Shown here piece after piece: positions 25,388-36,923 of a stretch of 64,000 bases of DNA. The DNA is from Tomocerus qinae (taxonomy: Eukaryota > Arthropoda > Collembola > Entomobryomorpha > Tomoceridae): positions 65,906,001-65,970,000 of the forward strand of contig CM034546.1 in the NCBI GenBank assembly GCA_020055645.1, read 5' to 3'. The notes under the pieces are model-generated. The model did no database searches and had not been told where the DNA came from. It worked only from the letters and a program-made list of their open reading frames with translations. A program made the translations under genes and the position numbers. The first letter of the stretch is position 1, and the number at the start of each line of letters is the position of its first letter.

Positions 25388-28300
25388 TTAAAGCCTGAAT
25401 TTATTAAACGTATTTTGGGTAAAAGTAGGTCCTTGGAATCCATAAGAATATCTATTGGCCTGATTTATCAATATTGGATATCTTCCAAAGTCAATTCCAA
25501 CCTTATTGATATTTTTATTCCTGGTTCTCCATATGAATCCTATAAATCGGTTTGCAATTTTCAATACAGATTCCTTCTTCCTCTTGTAGTGCCAAAAAGC
25601 TCTTAAGGTAACAAAATACCCAACTTCGATCAACGACATTACACTAAATCCGAGACATAGTCCAAGTAATCCACCCGTGTTAGCTACATTACAATAATAA
25701 AATAAACAAATGAAGGACAAAGACATCAAAAATAAATCAGACATTTTGAATTATAAAATAGTAAAAGGAGCTTGCCAATAAGATCCGTCGTTCCATACAG
25801 TCGTTTTCGGATTTCTATATTATTATACACAGTAAGTAAATTCGTATATGGCTAGACATTTATATCAAAAAGGCAATAATTTTATATTTCGTATTGTAGT
25901 TTAAGTACTAACTCGGTACAGTAGAATCAGTGCCAAGATAAAAATGAAGTATCCCAACTTTGTTGTTTTCCCTGTGGAAACATTTTATTCAATGAATTTT
26001 TAGTGCCGAAATTATATTTTCCATCAAGAGTATTAAAAGCATACCATTCGGGTTTCGTTTGATTTTCATGGTCCCCCCATAAAGTGGACGCTTTATGCAA
26101 ATTACTGACAGTAACCTCCATATTGTATGCAATTTCTACGCAGGGGGACAGACAGTGTTCACATTTAATTTTCAGAGCATCTGCCATGTTGGCTAATAAA
26201 AAAGGGATTAGATTTCAATACCTAACTTATAAAAAACGATTTATTTTACGACTAAGTTTATTTACCCCGTCCTTCCATAATGCAGTTGTAATCCTTTGAC
26301 CTCATATCAGCATCACAAACATTAGTTTCCTCAGACCCTGAATAAATATTGTTGTTGTATTGAAATACAATTTTTTTCAATGTCATTGGCATAAAAAGTT
26401 TAAACACTCACTGGGCATGAAATATTGAGTACAGTTACATAGTTCAATTAATATTTTCGATGAGCACTCGTCCATACAATTACTGGCCGTATAGGGTCGA
26501 TAGAAATCTAAAGTATGTTCGTTGCTAAATAAGCATTTTCGATCGTTCTGTTAAAACATGCAATTTAGCAATCAAAAAATGAATTTATGTTACTGGGTGA
26601 ATGGAAAATATCATGCAATGTCTGTTTACGCACGACGCTAAAATCAATGATATCGTCATCGGCCAGAGTTACTTCTGGGTGAATCTCCGTAAAAACTTCC
26701 TGACCTAAACCAATGATTGTCCCCAGCTCCTAATCATTTATTAATTAATCAATCCTGTATTTATGAGTTTGGTATATGTAAACAAATTATGTATAAAATA
26801 TTTTTTTTAATATTTTTTAGTTATCTATTCTATCATTTAAATGTAGTTGTACATAATATGTAAATTATGAAGTGTTGCAGTGTAATGATGTTGTTATAAA
26901 AACGTACTTGAACTTGAGGTAATTCCAAAGGTGTGTGCAGCATCATCCTGACACCTTCGGAATCCGACATGGGACAGAAACTATTTCTACAATAAGACAA
27001 ATATGTCAGTAAAGAATGTTACTGTAGTAAAAAGTGCAAGTATAGTTGGGATAGCAAAAATCATTACCCAACATTGGGATCAATTAATATTGAAAGACCA
27101 TTTTGGAGTCCAGCTCTAGATTGTCTACGTGGCTGTGTCACGTAACGTGGTAATAAGAAACCGTCCTTAATGTAATTCCATTGCTTCCACTCTTGATGTT
27201 CTTCTTCTGACCACCTTGCCACATATGGCGTTTTTCTTCGCTTTGAGTCTTTTAATCTAAGTTTACTGTAAAGTTTTTTTAATGAAAATTATTATTCATG
27301 TTCCGAAAACTATTAAGGCCGGTATTACGAACCGCTTTAAGTTCGGAGAGCTCTTTAAGCCATTCAAAATCAGGGTTGCGTTTTGTCCGGACAAAACTAT
27401 TACTGTCCAGGATGAAATTAGTTTTGTCCACCTTCTATCCAGGACAAAAGTGGACAAAACTAATTTCTTCCAGGACAAAACTAGTTTTGCCCTGGATAAA
27501 ACCACTTTTGTCCACACCTTCCTATCCGGACACCGCAACCCTGTTCAAAATACTTGGAAGTCAGTGTCTTGACGACTTCTTACGAACATAATAGTAGGGT
27601 CATAATACTACTGGCCTCTAAGACAAGAAATTATGAAAATGAGACGTTGGTGAACTACAAACGTACAAACGCAGAAGAAAGGCTTCCGGTATCATATTAA
27701 AAGTACAGCACTGTGGTGAACAATAATTATATAGACAGGCATTAATAAATGTGATAGATATTAAAATTTCGTGTCAATCGACAACAATAATTAATTGATT
27801 ATAAAAACTTTAATATTTTCTTACCATTCCGTAGTCTATAACAATTTCAATAAGAAAGTCAAAGTCGTCAAAATTGTCAAGTTTTCAACCATGAAAAACA
27901 ATACCATACGCAATTATTTTATAGCAATTAATTTAAGTTTAATACACTTGATATAATACGAAAATGTTTTCATACACTAATGGTGTACGGTTATATGCAA
28001 TCGTAATTCAATAACAAATGTGCTAAAATAATTATTCAGAATATTACAATACTTGTAACAATTGCTTTGAAAAAAGCTTTGCAATCCACTATATCTTCAG
28101 ACCAAACGCAGTACCGTATCAATTTTTCACAAGGCAGAGTGTGCTATGTAAAATAGAAATAATTTTGAATTAAACTTTGACGACATTTGTTGTATTACAT
28201 TTAAAATGGCAACATTAAACGTACTATAAGAATATTACTTACAGTAACAAGGAATTCCACCATTTCACGTTTACTTTCATTATTCAATCCACCTTCTGTG

Positions 28301-29197
28301 AGACTAGGATCAATATTTCCTCGACTGTATGCAAAATTATTTTGTTTAGCAAAACTGCTTTGGGTTGTACATGCAGCGTTTATCATTTTAATTTCTTCTC
28401 TAGCCAAGATCTCCTCTTCTGTCTGAACTCCATTTTTGTTTGAATTTTGAATAATCCTAAATAAAGTATTCTAAATGTTATCAGAAATAAATATGTTTTG
28501 TATTTGTGCACTTCAATTATAAAAAAGTTCAATAATTTAATCACTTTAGTCGTTTTTCGAGTTCGGATTTTGGAAACTTGTTCATGTTACAAATTGTGAC
28601 TGCAGGAAACTAAAAATAAATATGAGGATTTCACAAAATTGATGAATGAAATGATAAAAATTCCGTCCTTATCATAAATTCCTTAGATAATAAAACATAC
28701 CGGGATTTCGTCAATGCCTATCTCTTGGGGTGTCAAAGAGACAATGACAGGGTTGTTATAATATCTGGTCCAAACGTCATTAATTAGCAGAACTGCGGCT
28801 ACAACGCTGAGAAGAAATACCACGCTCCAAAAAATTCTAGGAATTGAACAAAACAATAATTTTTATATTTTCAATGTAATGCAAGCAAATGAATTGCTTT
28901 TTACCTTTCACTGAGATGACGTTTAGGCTGAGACACAAATCGAAGTCCGTGCATTGACGACTGCATACAAAAATCTCCAGGAATGCTCTCCTTAGGTGGC
29001 TCCCACCACCATCTTCCATTTCCACAAAATTTTGCCTCTCGTTCTCGATATAAAGGGGAAATTTCTTCATGCTCTTTTATGGCTGGACTCTTATATGTGA
29101 GTATCTTTGTCCACTTCTCGTTTTTCTTTAATGTACCTCTATATCGTTGTAAAACCAGATTTTCAAAGTCCACACCGTTTAGTGCGCTGTAATACAT
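25388..29197 (-). CDS. DEG/ENaC (pickpocket-type) sodium channel subunit
   Basis: Exons in transcript order: 29197-28905, 28836-28701, 28609-28545, 28456-28243, 28143-28053, 27835-27825, 27710-27667, 27256-27068, 26986-26908, 26729-26634, 26547-26412, 26337-26266, 26192 to about 25959, and 25683-25388. Family marks appear in order: FCMQSSMHGLRF before membrane segment 1 (FWSVVFLLSVVAAVLLI), FPAVTICNMN, NYGMCCTFN, QPRRQSRAGLQNGLSILI, GVRMMLHTP, DRKCLFSNE, CEHCLSPCVEIAY, and membrane segment 2 with the selectivity sequence GFS (GGLLGLCLGFSVMSLIE). This is a plasma-membrane, trimeric, amiloride-type cation channel; gating stimulus unknown. About 650 residues. The junction between the last two exons is unresolved: the 26192 exon has no strong phase-1 donor. 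The start at 29197 is the first ATG in the open frame of exon 1. Confidence 0.88.
27371..27543. mobile_element. hAT-like MITE 3 (in channel gene intron)
   Basis: Inverted ends CAGGGTTGCG and CGCAACCCTG enclose 173 bp, with a perfect 8-bp duplication TTCAAAAT (27363-27370 and 27544-27551). The interior consists of alternating copies of GGACAAAACTAATTT-like blocks and their complements, which create long spurious open frames on both strands. It sits between the channel-gene exons at 27710-27667 and 27256-27068. Confidence 0.88.
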
Positions 29198-30953
29198 TGC
29201 TTCAATATTTTTCAAATTGTCAATTTTTTATTAATTTAGGTTAACTCGTTCTGGTCTCACTTATTGATAAATATATATGCTGACTACTGTAAACTAAACC
29301 ATTTGTACGTAATATTCCATTCATGTCTTTATTATAGACAATGCTTTTAAGATTGTTTTGAACAGAGCAATTCATGCAATGTTTATAACTTTAATGTAAA
29401 TCTATTGTTATGCAATATATAATTTAATGCACTTTGGATAAAAGTACTTTCCTTTTAAACTATTTGCTTTCACACGCACACACCTTCACTTCATGATTAA
29501 CAATTAGTTGCACACTTTATCGACCATTCGTCCTCCTCCTATTTACATTTTGACAGAAGTCACGTTCAAGGGCACATTGTTACTACTACTTGTGATAGAA
29601 TAGAATGCAATGCCTAAAATATCAACTGTGATACTACGCCAATGTACTACGTACTACTGATATTATCTCTCTATTCATCTATAGTAAATCCAAATTCTGT
29701 TGAATTGAGAATCAGATTTGGGGATTCAATTCTTTAACAATTAACGTTAAAGTGGGGTTATACAAATATATAACGGTATGTTGGTATATTGGTGAAAGTT
29801 CCTTAGTTCCTATAGTATTTTTATTTTTTCATATGTGTACTACCTCAACCAGTATTTTTGATAAAGTAGCGTACATTGTTATTGTATAGTTTCCTTTACT
29901 TTCAGTATATATTGAATTTTTTCATGCCATTTATCAATAATATTAGATGTAACAAAATTCTTTGCCGAAAATATTGCTTTCTCCAATGCAGTGTTGTCAC
30001 TAGTGCTTAGTGTGGGCATTTACAGATGTAGATGAAGATAACAACTATATGTGATGACATGCAACCAACATATTATCCCGCTTCAGTAAAAATTGAGATG
30101 CATATGTTAAAGTGCATGCCGCATCAAAAGTTTAATTGGCAACCATTTACCAATGTTTTATTTGTCATAGAGTCATTTCTAAAGTATACAATAATACAAT
30201 GCACTTATGTCTGCTAACAGTTTTAGGTATATATAGTATCTTTCCTTTAACTTGTAGTAATTACAGTCAAAATGCTACTCATAAATAGGAAACACAATCC
30301 TCAGCAAATTTATTTGGTTACATTTTTGCTTTAATTCATACTTAAATATTATTCAGTTAAGTAACAAGGTCACAAGTAATAACAAAATTTAGATAGTGTT
30401 TTAGTCATCTAGACAGAAAAACAATTTATTATTCTTGGCCCACGATTTCGGGGGACAACTACATCTTGGATCTTAATGTATAGCATTTTAGGTACAAAAC
30501 AAGGTGATACATTAAAATTATAAAGTGTTACATATTGACTTAATTTTAATACATACGTACATAATATGTTTTTATGAATACAATGGCGATTTCCAAAAAC
30601 AACCCGTGTGCTATTACAATTTACAATATCAACTAGTTTTCTTACTGAGCTACTAGGGCTACATCCAAAATTATAGTTAATTAGTTACCGAGATATTTGA
30701 CAATATGTTTTACTTACTTTTTTATTTTTATTTTACAGATGACCTGGGGCAAAATGAAATTTTTATCCAAATTGTTTAATAGTATTAGTAATATACTCTT
30801 ATAAAATAAAGTAGATCATTAAGCCCTTTAGATTTACTTTTCATTCCTAATCCTATTAGGGTCATGATTTATACATAAGAGACAATTTCTGTCTATGATA
30901 TATGTTACCGTTAAGATGTACCGTACACCTTAGATATCTACCACCTCCATTTC
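29198..30953. other. intergenic stretch between channel and NLR-like gene
   Basis: No coding exon, RNA gene or mobile element could be supported. The 5' UTR or promoter of the channel gene and the 3' UTR of the NLR-like gene must lie here. Confidence 0.5.
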
Positions 30954-33900
30954 CTATTTAAACTGTTGCTCTGTAATGGTTGTTTTGCGATGAATATTGT
31001 CTTCTATTTCATATTGTACAAATTGCTTATGTAAATCATTTCCATAAGCAACTCGTTTTACATTGGGGGGAAGTACATTAATATCTAGTACGTTTATATG
31101 TCCAGGGTTATTGACAAAATTCCAAATTATTAAATACTTGGAATGTAGCAACAGTGATATAAACGGTTTTTCTTCTAGTATTTCTTTCAAAATGTCACAA
31201 CCACTTAAGATTAACTTATCCAAACATAATCGACTGCCGTGAGAAATTATTTGCTCTAATTTAATTCTCTCTAACTTCAAAACTTTTAAAGATTCGGGAA
31301 CTAATCTTAGGTCTAATTCTGATGACCTTATGGTTAAAATTTCTAAAGGCGGATCGTTACAATTGGGTGGGCTCCAAAATGAGCTAGAAAGGTCACTTTT
31401 CAGATTCACTCCTGTCAAAGAAAGCTTTTGTAACCATGGAAGATACTCCAGAGTAGTAGTGTAACCCCGAGGACATTCACTCCATTCAAACTTATCTACA
31501 CGTAAAGACGATAAGTCAATTCTTTCGTTTTTTTTATTCACACAATACAAATGTATTCTTCCTTTATTGCTCCTATCTTTTTTCACTGTACACTGTGATT
31601 GTGAAATTGTAAAAGAACTACTTGGCTGACTGCTACGGCTGCTTGTACAACAAACTAGTGTATCAATGATTTCAACTGTTTGAAGGTAAGTTAAATCCAT
31701 CAGGTCTATAGTACAGAATTTCAATTTCGTAATTTTTAAGTGGTCAAGGTTATCAAAATTACTTAAGAAAGAGTTGGCAAGATTGTATTCATTTGTACTA
31801 CTTCTGATAAACTTCGTTTTGTACAGCTCAATTTTCGATGTTGCTGAATTTACTTCTACGCTGTCACTCACTATTGCTATATTTGAAGGATTAGTAACGG
31901 GAAAAGGCAATAATAATATGCAGTTTGCACAACCGCATCTTTTGTTGCTCTCTTCCAAGGTCACGGTAGAATTCTTAATTACCAATTCCTTAAATAGATG
32001 GTAATGAATAGCTTTGTCGGCACATATACCGTTTAATAATAAAATTTTTGAATTTTTGTCAAACTCAATTATACTGCTTACAATTTTAATTCTGTAAAAC
32101 TGTAATTTAAAAACAGACTCCCAAACGCAATACCCACCACTGAAAAAAGTACAATAATCTATTGCGTCAACATCCAATTGGCTATAATTATTTTCGGTAG
32201 CTAATTCCAGGTCAAAATAAGATAATTTAGGAAGCGCAACTTTATATTTCCAAGTACCCCAGGTCCTGATGTTCTTTAATGTAACTTTAACCACGTTGAC
32301 ACATTTAGAAAAAAAATAACTAAGTTCTAACATGTCGATTGTAATATTCTCTAAACTTACAACAGTCAACAATTTCCTTCTAAGACAAAACGTATCCCAC
32401 ATACTCAAAGGTCTATAAATGCTTTTTCCATTGAAACTGAATCCTAGTTCTGGCAAAGGAAATATGACAGGTATGTTGTAGTCTTCTGTAAAGAATTAGA
32501 TCAAAGATTAATATTCAAATATGTTTTTATATAAGTATTTATACTAACCATTATAAGACGCTTCTTGGTAGATGGGGATGATAGTTAATTCAGGTCTTTC
32601 TGAACATTCCCGGTTAATGATGGTAGAAATATCTCCAAAAGCTTTAAAGAATTCTTCCAATTTCCCTGTTGCTTTGAATGTTTTTTGTAAATCGATTATT
32701 AGTTGATTGCAACTGGAAAAACTTTGTTTTTCAAACTCAACTGAAAACATTGATAAACGAGCCAAGGAGAATAGTTTCTTTAGTGTTTCCAAAGATTTTT
32801 CGTACATCGTATTGTGTCCATGGGCGGAAACGAGCATAGAAGTTACTTCTACTAATTTTTTGAAAAAGTCGTACCAAATTGGAAATTTTACCCAATGGGT
32901 TTTATATTTTATTTTTGGGATTGCAGCGTCAAACAAAACAATTACATTTTCTGAGTCAAGCTTGGCTCTATCTAAAACTAATCCTAATCCAAATTGCAAA
33001 ATTACTATCATTTCTTCAGCCATGAATATTTCTTCACAGAGAACTGGGAATAAGATTTCGATATTTTTGTAACAGAGGCTGGCAAAAATGTTAATCAATG
33101 TTAGATCTTCTACAAAATCTGTCAACGGTTGTACTTGAAGTTCTGTTTTCTTGGGACTATTTGTCACAAAATATTTTTTTAAATCGATAATAAAGGAGGG
33201 TGACATTTGTTTAAATAATTTTTGGGAAAATTCTTTCAAAATTGTAATAGACTCGGCTCTTTGTCCGTCTTTTTCCAAACAAATAGCATGGTTGTACATT
33301 GAAACCAAAAACTGCATTTCTTTTGAAGGTACATTAAATGATTTCCAAATCATTGATGACAAAGTAACTGCTTCGCTAAACCTTTTTTCCTTTATAGTAA
33401 CTCCGAGAGTTGAACTTGGTCGATCAATTGGGATCTTATGTAGGAAAACTCCTGTTTATAATCGTCATGATTTTCAGCGTGGAAGTAGGGTATAAATTTT
33501 TGGTTAATGCTAGCGGAGCTTAGTAATATTTTTCTAAGTATATTGCTTTCTTCTTCTCTTACATGATATCTTATCATTTGCTGCAGCAATCGATGAATGC
33601 TGACATACTCAACCTCATTTTTTGTCTCAACCCTAACAAGTGAGTATTTTTCTAATAGAGCGACTGAATCTTGTGTCGTACAAGTATGGATAACTTTCTT
33701 GCTACCCATTCAACTAATTGCAGGTCTACAATGCTTATTTCGTCTGATTGCATGTACCCTAAATTCTCTAAAATAATCATAGCACACTTTTCGGTTGTAG
33801 TATCGTCACGTATAATATGATTCAAAGATATTTCCATCGTTTTATAAATGGTCGGTTCGTAGTCAACGAAATTTTTCTTAAATAAATCGCTCATCGCTTT

Positions 33901-35045
33901 ATCACCTCTAGCCAAATTGTCTACATAGTCTCTAATTTTTGTTCGCTTGACATTTAGAGTAGCCACTGCAATTTGTAAAGCTAACGGAAGATTGCCGAGC
34001 AGCCCACCTAGCTTTTTTAATTGTAGTTGATCGGAGAAAGAAGACTCATTGAAAGTCTCTCGATTCAGAGAGTCTTTAAGGAACTCGAGCGTTTCTTGTT
34101 CACTAAAGACATCCATGCAAAATTTAGGAATTGACCCATACCCTGTGGTGGATCCCCACTCTTGGTTTCTTGATGTGATTAGTGCATGCATCAGGGAATA
34201 TTCTTTTGACGGAAGAACGTGTAGGATTCCATCAGTGTCATTATAACTTTCGGCATTGTCGTAAATCATTAAACATTTCAACCCTTGTAATTTCAAAAAA
34301 CATTTTTCAGCCAACTCTATTAACTTGTTTAATTCGCTTCTATTTTCAATTTTTAGGTCTCTTGCTAAGGATTTAAATGAATCTAAAATCATTCCTATCC
34401 CGCAATCGATCCAGATTATGTAATCATATTTATTCGCGTAATGGTTGGCAAAAGATTTAACAATGGATGTTTTTCCAATTCCAGCTAACCCTAAAACGAC
34501 TACAGTATGTTTGGAGATCATCTTCACTGTCTCACTTTCATTCCCTTCTAACATCGAGGACAATTTTTCTATTACTAATTGGCCTTCAACTTTCCTTTCA
34601 CAAAATGAATTGACCATGAACATTTCCCTAGGCCACCATTTTTTTATTGGGAGTTTGAGCTTCCTTTCGGTTTTATGATTTTTACTTAGAAAACTCGATT
34701 TTATCGACGAAGGTTGCAAATTCATTGGACTAATTGGTTTACATTTGGCACCACTTTGACTCGATTGAGAAACCAATGTTCGCCGTGGTTGTAGAGTTGG
34801 CCTATTTTCTAATATATCAGCCAAATGTTTATTCCCCGTGTCTTTGAGAATTTTCAAGAGAGCGTTAATAATGTGGCAGCCTTTTTTCTTCAGAAGTATA
34901 AATAATTCAGAATTTTGCTTGTATCCGTTTCCCTCGTTCTTCTATGAAACATAATATTAGCATAACTAAATCACTCTTATATATTCTATAATATAATCGC
35001 ACTAATACCTGACTATCTATGTCTTGGTAGGGGAGTCTAGGAAAC
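30954..35045 (-). CDS. NLR-like protein: CARD, NB-ARC, helical region, LRR-like end (two frame changes)
   Basis: Exons: 35045-35009, 34941-32549 and 32485-30954; the introns have good GT-AG ends (the last is 63 nt) and matching phases. The first two exons end a death-fold CARD: LPYQDIDSQ, then LFILLKKKGCHIINALLKI and LKDTGNKHLADILE. The NB-ARC ATPase follows: P-loop VVLGLAGIGKTS (near 34480), Walker B CLMIYDNAES (34260), ALITSRN, GGLLGNLPLALQIA (33990) and the MHD-equivalent SIHRLLQQMI (33590). A TPR-like helical part (AICLEKDGQRAESITILKE) leads into about 510 residues rich in LxxLxL segments, probably a leucine-rich solenoid. The large exon changes frame near 33700 and near 33400. It could be an intracellular sensor or apoptosome-like scaffold. 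5' exons for the first CARD helices were not found. Confidence 0.75.
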
Positions 35046-35932
35046 CTGCATATTATATTACTAGTATAATATAAACATGATTCAAATGTATGTATGTTGT
35101 ATGTTTGTGTGTACGGATGTTGTAAAGTTATGAATGTTATTACTCGGCCACCGTACGGTTATTTCAAAATGTATTAACAACACAGTTTAATTTATTTGCA
35201 AAAGATGCTAAATTCCATCCAGATGGAACTTGGTTTTATGCATATACGCTTGCGCGGGGATAAAATTATGAAAGTCACTTGTGAGACGTGGTAGTTGAAA
35301 TTCTTTCTTTCAATTTAATATACCGTGCCGTGACCTTATTTTACACGCAGGAAAGTTTAAAATTTGGCTATTCATATTAAAAATATATTTTTTTCAATTC
35401 TCAAATGGTTGTAAGCTAATAGGAGGTTAAATTAAAAATGTTTTATGTCTTAAATAGAAAAGCTAAGTCCATTCTAAAATAGAAAATATTCAGACCGGGA
35501 TGAAGTGGTAAACTATTTTTTTTATTTCAAATGTGTACGTTTTGAATCTTTGGTGACTTGGTGGTATATGTAATTAGTTATTCCAAACCAAAAAAAAACA
35601 AAATTTCTAAAACTTCAGCTTATTACGACCAAGGGCCAATATTTTTGTGTTGGAATTTTATTGTGAGCGGTACTTACTCTGGTCACCCATTATGGTCACA
35701 TTTTTGACTTGGGGTAAAAAGGTACGTCAACGTTACTCTGACTCATCATTATGCATACTGCCAAGCATAGATATAAGCATCCCATCCATTATACCCAACA
35801 TCCCCATCCAGGTGTTTGAGTTGGCTGAAAGGGATGTGTCGGTGATGGCTGTAATGATACTTTATTTGGAAACTGGCGATGGGCTGTATTAGATGGATAA
35901 CTTTATTTGGATATTGGTGATGGGCAGGATAA
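35046..35932. other. intergenic stretch upstream of the NLR-like gene
   Basis: Nothing is recognised. The missing first CARD exon(s) and promoter of the NLR-like gene could lie here or beyond the mobile elements to the right. Confidence 0.4.
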
Positions 35933-36512
35933 TATCGTCCCTTAAGGATCGAAAAAGCCTCTATCCACTTTCAGATTGGTGGACGAATAAGCCTATATCC
36001 ATTTTTTGTTTGGTGGACGAATAAGCCTATATCCATTTTTTTGTTTGGTGGACGAATAAGCCTATATCCAATTTTTGTTTGGTGCAGGAAATAGCCTCTG
36101 TCATCTTACAGCATTACGTAAAGTTGTCGGGGCACAGTAAGAATAAACAAGTTGACGGAATGAAGTATTTATTATTTTTATGTTGATACTTGAAATATAT
36201 CATGCTAGAATGTACATAAGCATTATAAAATTTTAGCTAATTACACAATAAGACAAAAACAAAACTTTTAATGACACAAATTCGTATTTTGATATTGGAT
36301 AAAACTGAACTGGCTGGAAGGAAGAATAAAATTTCAATATTTCCGCCACCCATATTAACTATGTATCAATACGCCCCTATAACTTTACAAGCAAAGCTGC
36401 TAGAGGATAGAAGCTATTTCCTGCACCAAACGAAAATTGGATATAGGCTTATTCGTCCACCAAACAAAAAATGGATATAGGCTTATTCGTCCACCAAACA
36501 AAAAATGGATAT

Positions 36513-36923
36513 TGTAATGGTATTTAGGTGTAAGCTGTATTATGTTGTGTCCTGCAATAGTATGTACTCTAGTAGTAAAGTAGTCATAGCGCTAAGAGGA
36601 ATGTTTGAATATTGGCGTAGCCAATAAGAGTGAGTGAGCTCAGCCGAATGAGTCTGTAGCTTAATAAAAGCAATGTAAATGTATGAAAGAGTACTCAGTC
36701 ACGGATAGAGACTCACAGAGATCGAGTCGGAGGAAGAAGTCTGAAATAAAGATTGGATAGTTGGCCGTTGACATGTAGTCCAAGAGTGGTGAGTCGTCAT
36801 TATTTCGTCGGTCATGTCATTGTCATCATGTCATCCTGGCGCCTGGGCGACCTACCAATTGCTCATACTATCTGAACTAGCTACATTCATCCCCATAACC
36901 CCGTAGTGAGGAGCTTCATTACA
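36513..36923 (+). repeat. left LTR (411 bp)
   Basis: Begins TGTAATGG, ends CATTACA; identical by eye to 41448-41858. Contains AATAAA-type signals near 36663 and 36743, which suggest where transcripts end. Confidence 0.9.

Noticed and set aside
27282-27591. Overlapping 80-97 codon frames on both strands
   Set aside because: They are created by the palindromic blocks of the hAT-like MITE at 27371-27543.
32707-33072. 121-codon plus-strand frame
   Set aside because: Antisense shadow of the helical region of the NLR-like gene.
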